In this document: one piece after another, positions 23,473 through 35,051 of the stretch
Numbering within the stretch: the stretch's first letter is position 1
Layout: every line of letters begins with the position of its first letter
Assembly (NCBI RefSeq): GCF_037975245.1
Contig: NC_092569.1
Coordinates: forward strand, 20,639,001-20,703,000
DNA length: 64,000 bases
From: Apostichopus japonicus
Lineage: Eukaryota > Echinodermata > Holothuroidea > Aspidochirotida > Stichopodidae
Direction of reading: 5' to 3'
Notes under the pieces: model-generated
Told to the model about the DNA's origin: nothing
What the model saw: the letters and a program-made list of their open reading frames with translations, nothing else
Databases searched by the model: none
Translations under genes and position numbers: made by a program

Positions 23473-24465
23473 GAAATTGGATATTTTTGAGTCTCACATT
23501 TTATGATGGAGTACCAATATAATTACACTTCAGCTAGAAATATGTTGCAAATTACTTAAAGAATTTCAATGGAAAGATTAACCTGATATTGCATCTCAAA
23601 GCGTTTAGAGAATTTTTTAATTTTCCTTGGGGAGGACCCCCATATTTCAAAAGTCCTAGATCCACCCCTGAACACTCAATGAACCACACATTGAAGAGAG
23701 TACTTTACCTTTCAAGATCTGTATGTCTTCCTTGTCAAGAATTGTATCTAGTTTCTTCAACATAGAGAGTGGTACCTCACTTCAATGGCAACACGGTCTT
23801 TTTCTCTAATATTCATAAAATCTGGGCTCATCTTTTTTCCGCTCTGCTGCTTGTCGAAGCAATACTTTAATAAAATGGAATAAAAAAAGCAAATTGTTTT
23901 GCATTTTCTCTTGATCAAAATGTAAGTTTGAACAAATAAGAACTAAGACAATTTTATTTATATACCATGTGATCTGCTCGTCTTCTATGGACAAACAAAG
24001 ACACATTCAAATTTTGCAAACTAGTGTCATGCAAAAAAGAATTAAAACAGGGCTTTTTTTGACAGTAAAGTACATTATCTCTTAATGTTATGGTTTAAAT
24101 TATACAATGGTAGATTATATCTGTTACTAATAATAAAGGAAACAGATACTTGTTCATTTTGGTAAAGCTAGACAGGCTGACCATAAGACCTTGCAAACCT
24201 AACCTTATTGCACCTTTGTTACACTTATTTTTCTAACTAATATAATATCTCTATCATTCAAATAAAGGGCCACAGTAAGAAAACTATGAAGCCTGTATTT
24301 AAAACTTAGGCTAGTGCCCCAGATGGAGAATTTGAAACAAATTTCCGTTCCTACCACCTTATAACAAAACAAATCAGATGATCATGCCACTAATTATATT
24401 ATGTTCAGGTCCAACACTGTGCCCTTTGACTTGGATTCTATCCCTCGAGAGCTACTGATCTTGCA

Positions 24466-25064
24466 TTATGCAACTTCTCTTAACACTTCAACTATGCCAC
24501 AGAAGTACAAGTAGAGTCGTGTAGTATGCTTAGGCTTACCTCCATCGAAAGTCTCTGCCTGCTGCAGCTTGTCCTGCACCCGTTTGCAACGCCGAGTAAT
24601 GTATTGTTTCTTTTCCCACATATAATAAATTGAACAGGCAGTACACCAGAGCTTCTGCTTGGTTTCCTCGATCTTTTCTGTCAATTCTTCGTTTAAAATC
24701 ATATGGGGTCTCCTCTGGAACTGTTCGTTTTCTTGCAGCAATGTGCTTGCTATCAATGAACCGCCTGTAACACTTATCGTGGAACCCCATCATACTATGC
24801 TGTTGAACACACGCTTGATCGTAGTAGGCCATGGAGTAATCAGTAGTACGGCGATATCACTGTCTCCGCCGCTGAGAGCCAATCTTTAGCGCAGGAAGTA
24901 ACTTTAGTCCATCGTTTATTCGTCAGTGCCTTGACTGCTTCAAATTTTACAGATTCAATGTGCACTGACTCAGCACTGTAGATTTCCGTGTGTCGGAGAC
25001 TGACTAGTGCCCGTGGGAGCCGCCATGTTTGTTGTTTTCTACAAAGATTGCACACAGAACTCAT
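24466..25064 (-). pseudogene. N-terminal relict of the same transposon-associated protein
   Basis: Minus strand, in at least two frames: SSVCNLCRKQQ near 25050, GFHDKCYRRFIDSKHIAARK at about 24770, and further down LWCTACSIYYMWEKKQ with a KLQQAETFDGGKP segment. The CxxC, HxxCY and CxxC pattern resembles zinc-binding starts of repeat-encoded proteins. Frameshifts separate the pieces. Confidence 0.5.
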
Positions 25065-25800
25065 GGCTCATTGGACAATTCATATCACATGGTACAGATA
25101 TCTCACTGGCGCACAACTTTTGAACGTAAAACGGCAGGTTTCTTAACATACGCAATAAAAAATATTGTTCGATCTTTCGAGCGGAATTGCAAAAAAACTG
25201 CAGGAAAGTACATGGAGAACTTTTGGATCATTAATCTTAGTTAATTTATGTATTCAATGCTGTAGAGAAATTTTAGACCCGCAGTTGCTGGAACGAAACA
25301 AGCGAATTTCGACCTTCAGCTGATGGCCTATTTGAAGTAGGATAGTATTACACAGTATTTTAATTCTCCATCGATCGGCTTAAAGTCCTAGCGATTGTTG
25401 TTGTATATCCATCTCTAGATAACAAATTCGTGGTTCTACAAGGTTTTGTTATTAAATTAGCTGAAACTCTACACCAGCCTTGCAAGATTAAAAGAAATTG
25501 CTACTTACATAGCTGGTATGATGCAAGTTCAACCAGTGCCAAAAATGGTTTGGAACTATTCAAATTTCCAATTTTGGCCATGAGGTGCAACATTAATCTC
25601 ACATCAGACAACAGGGATGGGGTTAAGCAAATCTCTAAAACCTGTATGTCTATGTTGCCCTAACCTAGGTTAACATCCTACCCATATTATTTAGGGAGTA
25701 TAACGTTTGATGTTAGCACAGGTCAAAGTTGGCAACTCTTATGAAGAAGAAAAAAGTATAGCGCTGTATAATTTAATATATTCCCCATGGTGCTTGCACG

Positions 25801-25915
25801 AACCTGGATTTGTTGCGATCACACATATCCTTAGTTCTTACTGTAATCCTTGTTGCACACGCTACTGGTTTATAGCACGATCCAGTTTTTATTGTGGTAC
25901 AAATATTTAAGATTA
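25801..25915. repeat. Copy 1 of a direct repeat flanking the gene B 5' region
   Basis: About 115 bp with ctggatttgt, acttactgtaatcc, tttatagca and ttgtggtacaaa, repeated in the same orientation at about 27813-27930, inside intron 1 of gene B. No coding sense seen. Confidence 0.65.
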
Positions 25916-26213
25916 ATAATATTTACTGTTGTCTCTTTGTGTATGGGGTGAAAACAATCATCTTTGTCCTCGTTACACTTGTATTTACCAGAGAAGTGAT
26001 CCTCTTTTTGACGAGGCTTCACAAAAAAAACGAAAAATGCTTACATCGATAATTAATGTAACAATTGACTGTTTGGCTGCATGTGCTGTCGACACACTTT
26101 ATTTTACAAATCCCCATTAATTAAAAAAAAAAACATTATTAACAAAATGCATAGACCTAAGTGTGATGTATTAGTGTCAAAACATTGAATATATCTAGAT
26201 CCTCTATACTTTT

Positions 26214-26445
26214 TATAGTACAAATTAGCACTTTCATGGTAAGTTTTACTATACAAATTAGCACTTTCGTTGCATATTTATAGTACAAATTAGCACTTTC
26301 ATGGCAAGTTTTATGATACAAATTAGCACTTTCATGGCATATTAATAGACTAGTAAAAATTAGCACTTTCATGGCATATTTTATAGTACAAGTTAGCACT
26401 TTCATGGCAAGTTTAATAGTAAAAATTAGCAATTTTAAGGCAATT
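26214..26445. repeat. Minisatellite of about 37 bp, about six to seven copies
   Basis: Units containing acaaattagcactttcatgg recur from 26221 onward with small changes. The repetitive open frame across them on the minus strand is a by-product. Confidence 0.9.
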
Positions 26446-27267
26446 TTAATTTGCATCTGTCTTACATTTAAGTATATTATACAGCCAGAGTTGTTTTCAC
26501 TTTGGTTAATGGCGGCTTGTTAGCTATGATTGCACTTCCATAGAGGATGAGTTATAAATTGAAACCAATTGTGTATTTACTGCAAAGTGCCCTTTAAATG
26601 ACACTCATATTACTTTAGTAATAAATTAAAAGAATGAACGTGAAATTGACCAGTAAGCTTGCCTCAGAAGTCAACAAACAACTAGTTAATATTTAGCCAA
26701 CCATGAATTGAATAGCGGAATATTTGATTATGTAGATCAAACTTAAAATAATCAATAGCTACACATCTAATCGACAAAAGTATGATTAGAATGAACCAAT
26801 ATCTAAAATAATTTCCATATTATAAAATATTACTTTACAATATCAACTTAAAACTTGCCCTGGATATCTGATTGTTTATTAAGAATTAGTACAGGTCTTT
26901 TATCTTCTTGTTATATCGCGTTTTAAGCTACCTGGTGATGTATGTGGTGTAAGCCTTGTTCGCCGCAAACTCATTAAATCTTGTTTTCGTAACACAATTT
27001 CTTCATTAAACCAGATCACATTCGATCAATGTTCATGAATGAAAAAAACAAGAAACTAATGTTGAAGTACGTATGGGCCTAAACTGACATATAACCGAAT
27101 TTGTTTACTAGTGTTCTAGTTTGATAGAGGTACGGATAACCTTTGTAGCAGTGCACTAGATTATTTACTGCCATAATGAAAATTGCAAACACGCAAACCT
27201 CTTTCTGTATTACTTATAGCATAGCGACTTTCCTTCTATAAGAAAGCATTGCCAGAAATTCACGGAC

Positions 27268-27349
27268 ATGGCAAACTTTCCCAATCGGAATCTTGCAATA
27301 ACTGCTGTCTTACTTTATGCTAATATCATCCACATTTCGCTTGCTATGG
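27268..27349 (+). CDS. Gene B exon 1: signal peptide
   Basis: ATG at 27268, 27 codons plus one nt, hydrophobic core LAITAVLLYANIIHISLA, then donor gtaggt. It has the same length (82 nt) and phase as gene A exon 1 with no clear sequence similarity. Confidence 0.65.
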
Positions 27350-30300
27350 GTAGGTTTGATTATTTTTATTTTCTTTTATATATTTGGTTTATAATGTAAA
27401 ATGCGTATCAACTAAGATGTTCCATTAACTTAAAGCTAACTTGTCTGCTCATATTACTTGTACTTATTTACTATGATTTTTAAGTTTTTCTTTCTCAAAC
27501 AACTTTCTGATGAAAGTTGTAAGACATAAGTACACTTGCAGATAAATACACTCAATTGAATATTGCGTTGCTTGTTATCTGGAATTACATCTCGCCCAAT
27601 ATGTTGCTGCCAGCGAGCACGGGCTACTGGCCTAACCACAGTGATAATGACAGCTAATATATCTGATATAAAATTATTCTAGACCAACCTTACGATGTAC
27701 TGTTGTGATTGAAATGTAACGAGCTTCTCTGACAACTGATTCACACAGAGATTAAAGTAATTACTTTAAATTTTCAAGTTTTTTACCATTTTTTTTTTTA
27801 CCAAAATGCATCAAACTGGATTTGTCGGGATTAAACATATCCATAGTACTTACTGTAATCCTAATAGCACATGCTACCGATTTATAGCACCATCCGGTTT
27901 TCACTGTGGTACAAAATTTGGAGATTTATAGTAGATACTGTGTTCTCTGTATCTATGGGTGTCTCTGGGGTATTAGGCAGTTTTGGTGATGAGAGGTGAT
28001 AAAGATTAGTGTATAGATAGTCGTTGTTTTCATTTTTTTTATTCTCTTATTTCGTGCCTTTGTTCTTTAAAACAAACAGGCATATGCGAGTTCGAGAACT
28101 ACATGAAAGGTCTCTCCCATCGGAATCCCCAATTAAGTGGTAACTTTATTTTATTTTGTACACATTCTTAGCTGCTATTTATTCAAATTGGTTTAGCTGG
28201 GTTTTTGGTATGAGACTTATCTGTTATCCGTTATTTTTCTTGATAAATACGTTATGAAGCAAAAACAACAAAATTGTCAAATGTAACTTGTGTATAAGAA
28301 ATCATTGTGATAGACAACTCAGACAACAATCTAACGAAAATCCTCTTCCGTGTGAGAGATACTGTTGTTCAAAAGTTACAATAGGATATTGTCATTTTTT
28401 CATTTGTGATGTCATTGCTCTTCTAATTTTCCTTTTTTTCAAGGTGTCAATGTAAAGTGTGACATCACATCTTGACAATGAAACCAATTACCTCGTGAAC
28501 TCTTATTAATAACTTCAATGTTTTAAATTCCATATTTTTTCATAACCTATCCATATTACATGGATAAAAATGTTAATAAACTACCAGTAAAGAAAGGATA
28601 TAGTTTGACAGTTCAAACCATAGGTAGATGATACATATCTATAGACTTGTCCCAGTCGTGTTTGTAAAAGAAACATTTAAACTCTGATAGCTCCCAAGCG
28701 AGATGCGAGCTAGTTGGAAAAGTTGTTTCTCATTAATATTTCTGTCAGTATAAATGATGATTGTTGTATTTTCTTCTCTTTGTGTTATGAAAAATATGTA
28801 AACAAGAATAATACAATTATATAAATGTTTTAATCTAAGTAATAACACAAACTCTTAACTATTTGAATAATAACAGCGGCTATCTGTACCCGTTCCACAT
28901 CAGAGAACCCGTTTTCCAAAAAAAAAAATTCAACTTGACTTTTCACTTCCCTTCAAAGTGATGTATTTCTAAGTCCTTGTTAATCTATTTGAGTAATTTG
29001 TATACATGTTTTGTATACTAAATGAAAACGGAAGTCCTTGCAATTCTATTTGAGTAAATTTTATGTAAATGAAATTGGAGTCTTTGTTTATCCTCTATCA
29101 CTATTTCGTGTCTAAACGCGATTGCATAATACAACATGTATTACGAAGATGATTTTTGAGTCAAATTTCTATAACTCGTACCTTATATAAATGGTTATAT
29201 ATGTTTTTGTTTGAAAATTAACATTATAGTTTATTCTTCAATCAAATATGTTTGTTTTTAGAAGACGGTCAAAACAACGGTATGTTTGATGATACTTCTC
29301 CAGAGGTTTCTTCTATGATGTCAAACATAGGTAGGTTCCTCTTTAATTAAATTAAGTAAGAGTGTTTTAAACTCAACTAAAGTCTATTATAAAGATTTGT
29401 GCGTTTATACTTTACAAAAGGAAAGTTTGTAATATCTTTTTGTGTGAGTAAAAACTTAAGTATACATATCTTCCGAATGTTCTGGACAGGTATCTGCTAC
29501 GTAACGAACAAAAAATCAACTATCTGTTAAATTTATTCTCCTTCTAATATATTGTACTGGAATTTGCAGGTATAGTAATTTCTAATAAAAAATGGTGCTA
29601 AGCTGTAATTAATCTAAGAGAAATGAGAAATGATAATCAATTCAGTCACATATTAATTACATAAAGAAAAAAATGTGTTTAAATTGATAGTATCATCTGA
29701 CGCTTTGGTCACTTACATTGGAACATTGACGTAATTTATTAACAGATGTTAGTTGTGATAAACGTGAAATGCAGTTGCAGTAGTGCTGAGACAGTTTCTC
29801 AATAAATTATATAAAAAAAGGAAATTTGTAGTTTCATCATAGAGCAATAACAAATTAACATTTTGATTGATTTTGACAATGTTTATGATGACTACCGTGC
29901 TTATGATGACGACCGTGTTTAAACTTGTCTACATCATACAAGTATTGATTGATTTGATTATTGCAGGAGTGTATGAAATGCAATAGATTTGGTTACATTT
30001 ACGTGTCAGCGTTTCAGGGCGGTGCTGGCAGTGACAAGTCAGCTATGAAACGTATATAACACTATGCATTATTCTTAATGTCGATCAGAATCCTATTATT
30101 CTGAATTTAAAACAAGATGGCAGAAGCCAAATATTGACATTTTCTTAATTCACAACAAAATGGAATGCTATGAAAGCAGAAAACTCTCATTTGAATACAT
30201 TACAAAACAAAATCAAAAATTTATTTTAAGATGAACAAAAAGTCAAACATTTAATGTGACCGATTTGCAACATATATTTCACAAACCGAAATGCCGCTTT

Positions 30301-33300
30301 GCAAACAAACAATCTCATTATTTGTTGTCTACAAGAGATAATACAAAGTGTCAATAGTGTGTATGAGAGGCAATTATAAAGCGTTGTTCCGTTTGGGTAT
30401 CCGTATATAAGTCACTCTAATTTAATAGATTTTGTAGCAAAATCACTTAGTTCAGATACACAACAATTTTTCAGTAGTATTTTGGTGAGCTTAACAGAAG
30501 AATCAGAACGAATGTATACAATTTTGGACACCTAGATTTAGTCCTACAACATTTATGGACAAATATAAGCTAGCCAAGCCCATACGAATGGACCTATAAA
30601 GGAATCGGATAGAAAACTAAAAATTACTCACCAGCATTGCTGCGGGACGAGCTATTCTACATTATGTTCATATAAAACATTGTAGTAGATGGAGGTCGGA
30701 GCAAATGAACTTTTCCTTTCGTTACTGAAAATTACTATTGATAATTTTACACTCGATTACAGATTCGACATCACCCAAGTCGACTTTACAGTCCTCAACG
30801 AAATCAATAACCACAACAGGTTGGTATTTAGTTTTATAATACGCTGTGCAAATCACATAAATCAAAAGCGGTGATGTGTTATCAGAGCTATGTATTTTTG
30901 GGATTTTATGTTGTTCTGTTCCTGACAATCGTTACAGAACAGTTTGTTTTGACTCTTCAATTTGAGCATTGTTTAGTATTTTAAAGCAATCTGAGTAATA
31001 CATTGATCCAAGCTATTCCTATAATAGGATACAGACGTTACTTTATATAGCGTAAATAAATTAACATTTTACAATTTGTATAGCATATATTTGTGTTAAT
31101 TTTGTAACATGCTGATACTACTTGAAAGTGCATCCGTTAGAAATGCTATATTTATCAGCTTCATTGGTAGAGTTTCTATTCAAAGAATGAAAGGAAAAAG
31201 TTCAAATTCATTCTGAAATATCCGATTTACTGTTAGCATGTAGCTAGACGACAGACATTACATTTAGAATCAGTCTTTATTCACAAGTTACTGGCTTTAC
31301 TAAGAATTTTCCTTTTTGTTAAACTATTCGAAGACCATTTTCTTAGTACTATGATTATAGTTAGATTGACCTATGTATTGGTATATAGGGCTTTAGCTTT
31401 GGTATCATGTTTCTGGAAAAAGGTCATTTAATATACCAAACTGTTTTTATTAGTTTTATAATATCGGCATTGTCTCTTCTCGCCATTGTATTAAACTGTT
31501 ATTTTACCAAACTCTTGTTTTATATAAATTCTTTAACCGACTGTGGAAAATTCTAGTCAGAGGGATTTAATCGGAAGGAATGTATACGTCCGTTTCCGCA
31601 TCAGGACTCTCAAGTTACATCCTAACAATATAAAATCATACCTTACCATTTACTCTTAAAGCCTTTTAATATTTTCTTGGTAAATAAATTCACCGTTTAT
31701 TTTAACATAATGCTCTCTTTATATTCTTGACTGTTAGGACGAATGTCGACAGCCAATTTTCTGCATTCCACGAGTTCACCGGTAACCACAGCAATACCGA
31801 CAGAAGGTATGGCCAAAGCTGCACACATCTTACATTTCCTACATGGATAAAAATTAATCGACATACAAATTTATTTCATTTCACACTATTGTATATTTCT
31901 GTATTCATTGTTCTGCTTCGTTCTCCTCAGTTATGTATGACTAAAATTAATCAACTTTGCATAACATACGTTTACAGAGCTATACAAAAATGTCTTGTAC
32001 AATAGAGCACATACAATAGAAAAGTTAGTTTAATTGATAAGCATAAATGGACTGAATTTTGGTGAATATTACCTTACATTCAGAACTGCAGAAATTAATT
32101 CTATTGTCGTTAGTATATGGCACCACTTTTTTTGAGTAATAAGAAGTATCGTCGTGATAAATCTCTAGTTGGATATGATGTGCGGTTGACGGAAGGGCCA
32201 AATTCTGTGTTTTATTTTCAGCTCATTTCTTATCCTCCTGTATAAACTCAGGAGGTGAGACTTAAATCCATTTTCACCGTTACTACTAGTATACGTGTAC
32301 AACATAACACTACCACAATATGTGAATGATCGAAGCAGTTGACACCAAAGGGAAACTTGCCTTAACATCCTGATGACATATGACATATGACATATTCCAT
32401 TTTCAGTGGCGACCACTACGCCACCATGCCCTTTGAATCAAGTCTTTGCTGACTGTGTATGCCAAGGTACATGTGAAGACCCTCATGGGTGGTTTGGCTG
32501 CCATATAAACTGTACTGGAGGAAGAACATGCGTTTGTCCAGCTGGCTTTTTACTACTCGGACAGAATTGCATACCGGAGAGTGCTTGTGGGTGTTATCAC
32601 GACACGGGTGGAGTTATACCGGTATTCTTAAACTGTTATTAGTATATTTTTCATGTGCGTACCTTAACAATCGTATCCGCCAAAACCAGTCTGCTCTATC
32701 CCAACAAAGTATCAGTTGTAGAGTTTTACAAAACACAGATAAAAGGAAAGTTTCTTCAGTTGCCAATGTCACATATTTGAAATTCATTGACGGCTACAGT
32801 GGACGACACAAAATACCTGTTGATCTTATGATGATTCATTTTCTGCTTCTGTTCTTAGATCTTGAAGTTGAATTAAAAAACATAAAAAGTAGGTTTAGTC
32901 AAGCGATATTATTAATGGCTGTTTATGTGCAATAAAAACAAACCATAGTGAGACCCTTCTTATTCAATAATCAATCCAAGTTTGACGAAAGTGTGTGCAA
33001 GGGAGACTATGCGATGACGGGATCATTTTAGCGTACTGTTTTGTGGAACACACCTCCAATAAAAAAAATAAAAAAACTATAACAAGCATATTGCTCCCCA
33101 GAGCCAATCAAAAGTGAAGCGAAGAAATTTCCAAGTAGTACTCCGTCCACGCCCGGCCTGACTTAATCGAACACCTGTGCCCTCAAATATGTATGGACGG
33201 ACTAAATAAAGGTCATATGAATACAATTCCTTAAAGTTGTATTTTTTTCCTTGAGAACAGACTAGAACACTATTCCAGAGATGTAATATACGTAATATCA

Positions 33301-35051
33301 TCAGAGTGGCAACACTATATTCATATTTATTCACTTTTTCTCTGTATTAAGAATGGCGGATCGTACGTGACCATGGACTGCACGGAAACATGCTCATGTG
33401 AGAATGACGTTCTTGTGTGCATAAACTATACATGCAGTGAACATGCGACGTGCCAGAACCACGATGGCAATATGTCGTGCGATTGCAACGTGAACTATAT
33501 GGGAAACGGGACAGTATGTAAACGTGTACAGGATTGCCAAGATCTTTACGACAATGGCGTAATCAGTGAAGGTTTTCACTTGATATATCCGCTTACATGG
33601 CCAGGGGAACCCTTTGAAGCTTATTGCAAAGACGGATGGACTGTAAGAAGTCTTTCTTTTGAGTTTATGTCCATGATAGTTGTCGTTTTATGTACGAGAA
33701 ATAACATGTACCATACTACACATTGTACTTCTATACTCCGCTCCTGAAATTTACTACGCAGGACTACGTAACCTACCTACTTCAACGTTAAAGAACAGAG
33801 TGTTGAAGAACAAGTATTATTTTCTGATTTTGTGCTAAACATAATATAAACGAAGTGAAACTATATATTTCAAAGGAGCAGAAAAAACGTTGATAATATG
33901 GCTGGGCTGCAAATATCCACTTAGAAATGTGAGGGGATAGTGTCTTTTTCTGTTAATATATAGACCATTCATATATTCCATAAAAAACATCACAGAAGTA
34001 CTTTTCTTGACTAATCTGGCTTCAAGTGGACCGTGAATATTTCCTTAATGAGCCTCAACTAACTAGCATACTGATATAAACCTATTTTTGTTTTGCTGTT
34101 ATTGTTTAGTTCTTTCAGCTCCGCGTCGATAACAAGGGTTTTTACGATAACTGGGATCGTTACAGATCTGGCTTATTTAGACGCGGAACTAATTCACATT
34201 GGCTTGGAAACGACCGATTAGCCAACTTAACTGCTCAACGGAACTACACAATGAGAATGGAATTTAAAAAACGGAGTAATAACATTACCCACTATCTTCA
34301 GTATGATCTCTTTCGAATTGGTTCAGAAGTCAACAACTATGCACTAGAAGAGCTCGGCAGTTATACAGGCAGCTTGGGTGGGTAAAACATTTTTATCGTA
34401 GCCTATAATGCAATGCACAGTTTATGCCATGAACGATATTTGTAAACCTATATGATACAGTGTGGAACCTGGTTTATTGTGGTAACTGATCGACTGGCAC
34501 TTTCGATTTTTAAGGAGCATTAGCATCATTTATAAAAAAACGTAAATTTTCTCAAAATTTCTCAAAATCTTCATCGTCATCATTGTCCCCATCGTTATCA
34601 TCGTCATCTTCGTTTTCGTCTTCGTGTTCAATTGACATTTTCATCGTCATTGTCATCCCCATCGTCACAGTAGACGATGATGAGAGTTATTTTAGTTCCG
34701 ATTTTTCTTGAGAAAAAAAGTAAATTTAGAAGAAAGATGTTTTTTTTTTTGCTGGTTTCCTTTTCCTTCTCATTGTACACAGAATATGACTACATGGGAT
34801 ATCATCGTGGTAGTGAGTTTTCAACATATGACTCTGACAACGATAACAATACATCACGAGATTGCGTGGGTGATCATCATCTCGGTGGCTGGTGGTACAA
34901 TGGGTATAATGATGATTTAACATGTACTACAGCGAATTTCAATGGAAATTATGGCTATGGCTGGGATCATGGAGTGTGCATTTACGACAGGGAACGAAGG
35001 ATTTCTGACTGCGATATTGCTACAACTGAAATGAAAATCAAACCTCTCTAA
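27268..35051 (+). CDS. Gene B: secreted Ser/Thr-stalk-TIL-EGF-fibrinogen-related lectin-like protein (9-exon model)
   Basis: Exons 27268-27349, 28080-28139, 29262-29330, 30763-30819, 31738-31806, 32407-32621, 33352-33642, 34119-34377 and 34783-35051 join to 1371 nt, an open frame of 456 aa plus stop with all phases agreeing. Signal peptide 1-27, unique segment 28-47, Ser/Thr stalk about 48-112, TIL about 113-184, VWC/EGF-like about 185-240, FReD to the end. From exon 3 onward it is the duplicate of gene A, lacking one 57+69 stalk pair. Exons 1 and 2 do not resemble those of A although the signal exon has the same length and phase. Gene D lies tail to tail downstream. A secreted recognition or agglutinin role is inferred from the domains only. 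Confidence 0.8.
28080..28139 (+). CDS. Gene B exon 2: short unique exon
   Basis: 60 nt, phase 1-1, acceptor aacaaacag after a T-rich tract, donor gtaact. It encodes GICEFENYMKGLSHRNPQLS with one Cys. It lacks the FKCT...PCxxxC pattern of gene A exon 2. Supported by phase and splice signals only. Confidence 0.45.
29262..29330 (+). CDS. Gene B exon 3: acidic/Ser stalk exon
   Basis: 69 nt, phase 1-1, duplicate of gene A exon 5 (EDGQNNGMFDDTSPEVSSMM). Confidence 0.65.
30763..30819 (+). CDS. Gene B exon 4: 57-nt Ser/Thr stalk exon
   Basis: 57 nt, phase 1-1 (DSTSPKSTLQSSTKSITTT), duplicate of gene A exons 3 and 6. Confidence 0.6.
31738..31806 (+). CDS. Gene B exon 5: 69-nt Ser/Thr stalk exon
   Basis: 69 nt, phase 1-1 (GRMSTANFLHSTSSPVTTAI), duplicate of gene A exons 4 and 7. 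Confidence 0.6.
32407..32621 (+). CDS. Gene B exon 6: TIL-type domain
   Basis: 215 nt with the same eleven cysteines as gene A (CPLNQVFADCVCQGTC...CVCPAGFLLLGQNC...CGCYHDTGGVIP). It enters in phase 1 and leaves in phase 0. Confidence 0.85.
33352..33642 (+). CDS. Gene B exon 7: VWC-like/EGF-like module and start of FReD
   Basis: 291 nt, phase 0-0, very close to gene A exon 9 (for example QNHDGNMSC for QNHNGNMSC; DNGVISEGF for ENGVISEGF). It ends FEAYCKDGWT. Confidence 0.9.
34119..34377 (+). CDS. Gene B exon 8: FReD middle part
   Basis: 259 nt, phase 0 to 1: WDRYRSGLFRRGTNSHWLGN, DRLANLTAQRNYTMRMEF, YDLFRIGSEVNNYALEELGS. HWLGND is closer to the canonical FWLGNE than HWIGND in gene A. Confidence 0.9.
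34783..35051 (+). CDS. Gene B exon 9: FReD C-terminal part
   Basis: Starts after tacacag and ends KIKPL with TAA at 35049. It carries DSDNDNNTSRDC (Ca2+ loop), HHLGGWWYNGYNDDLTC with the same insertion as gene A, and GWDHGVCIYDRERRISDC. One codon longer than gene A in the loop. Confidence 0.9.

Larger units (their letters stand above)
20711..25420. mobile_element. Degenerate transposon with inverted ends
   Basis: 21241-21350 (gttcgttccagcaac, gggtcta, aaaagttctcca, ttcctgcagt) is matched in inverted orientation by about 25185-25300. A second outer pair, tagagatggacatacaaca at 20716 and its complement at about 25398-25418, extends the inverted ends, with unequal distances on the two sides. 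Between them on the minus strand lie pieces of a cysteine-rich element protein. No clear target duplication was found, so the limits are approximate. Confidence 0.6.

Noticed and set aside
26214-26445. CRISPR-like array
   Set aside because: The units are contiguous tandem repeats without unique spacers, in eukaryotic DNA.
26157-26456. Repetitive minus-strand protein
   Set aside because: It is a translated 37-bp minisatellite; units differ by indels and there are no splice or domain signals.
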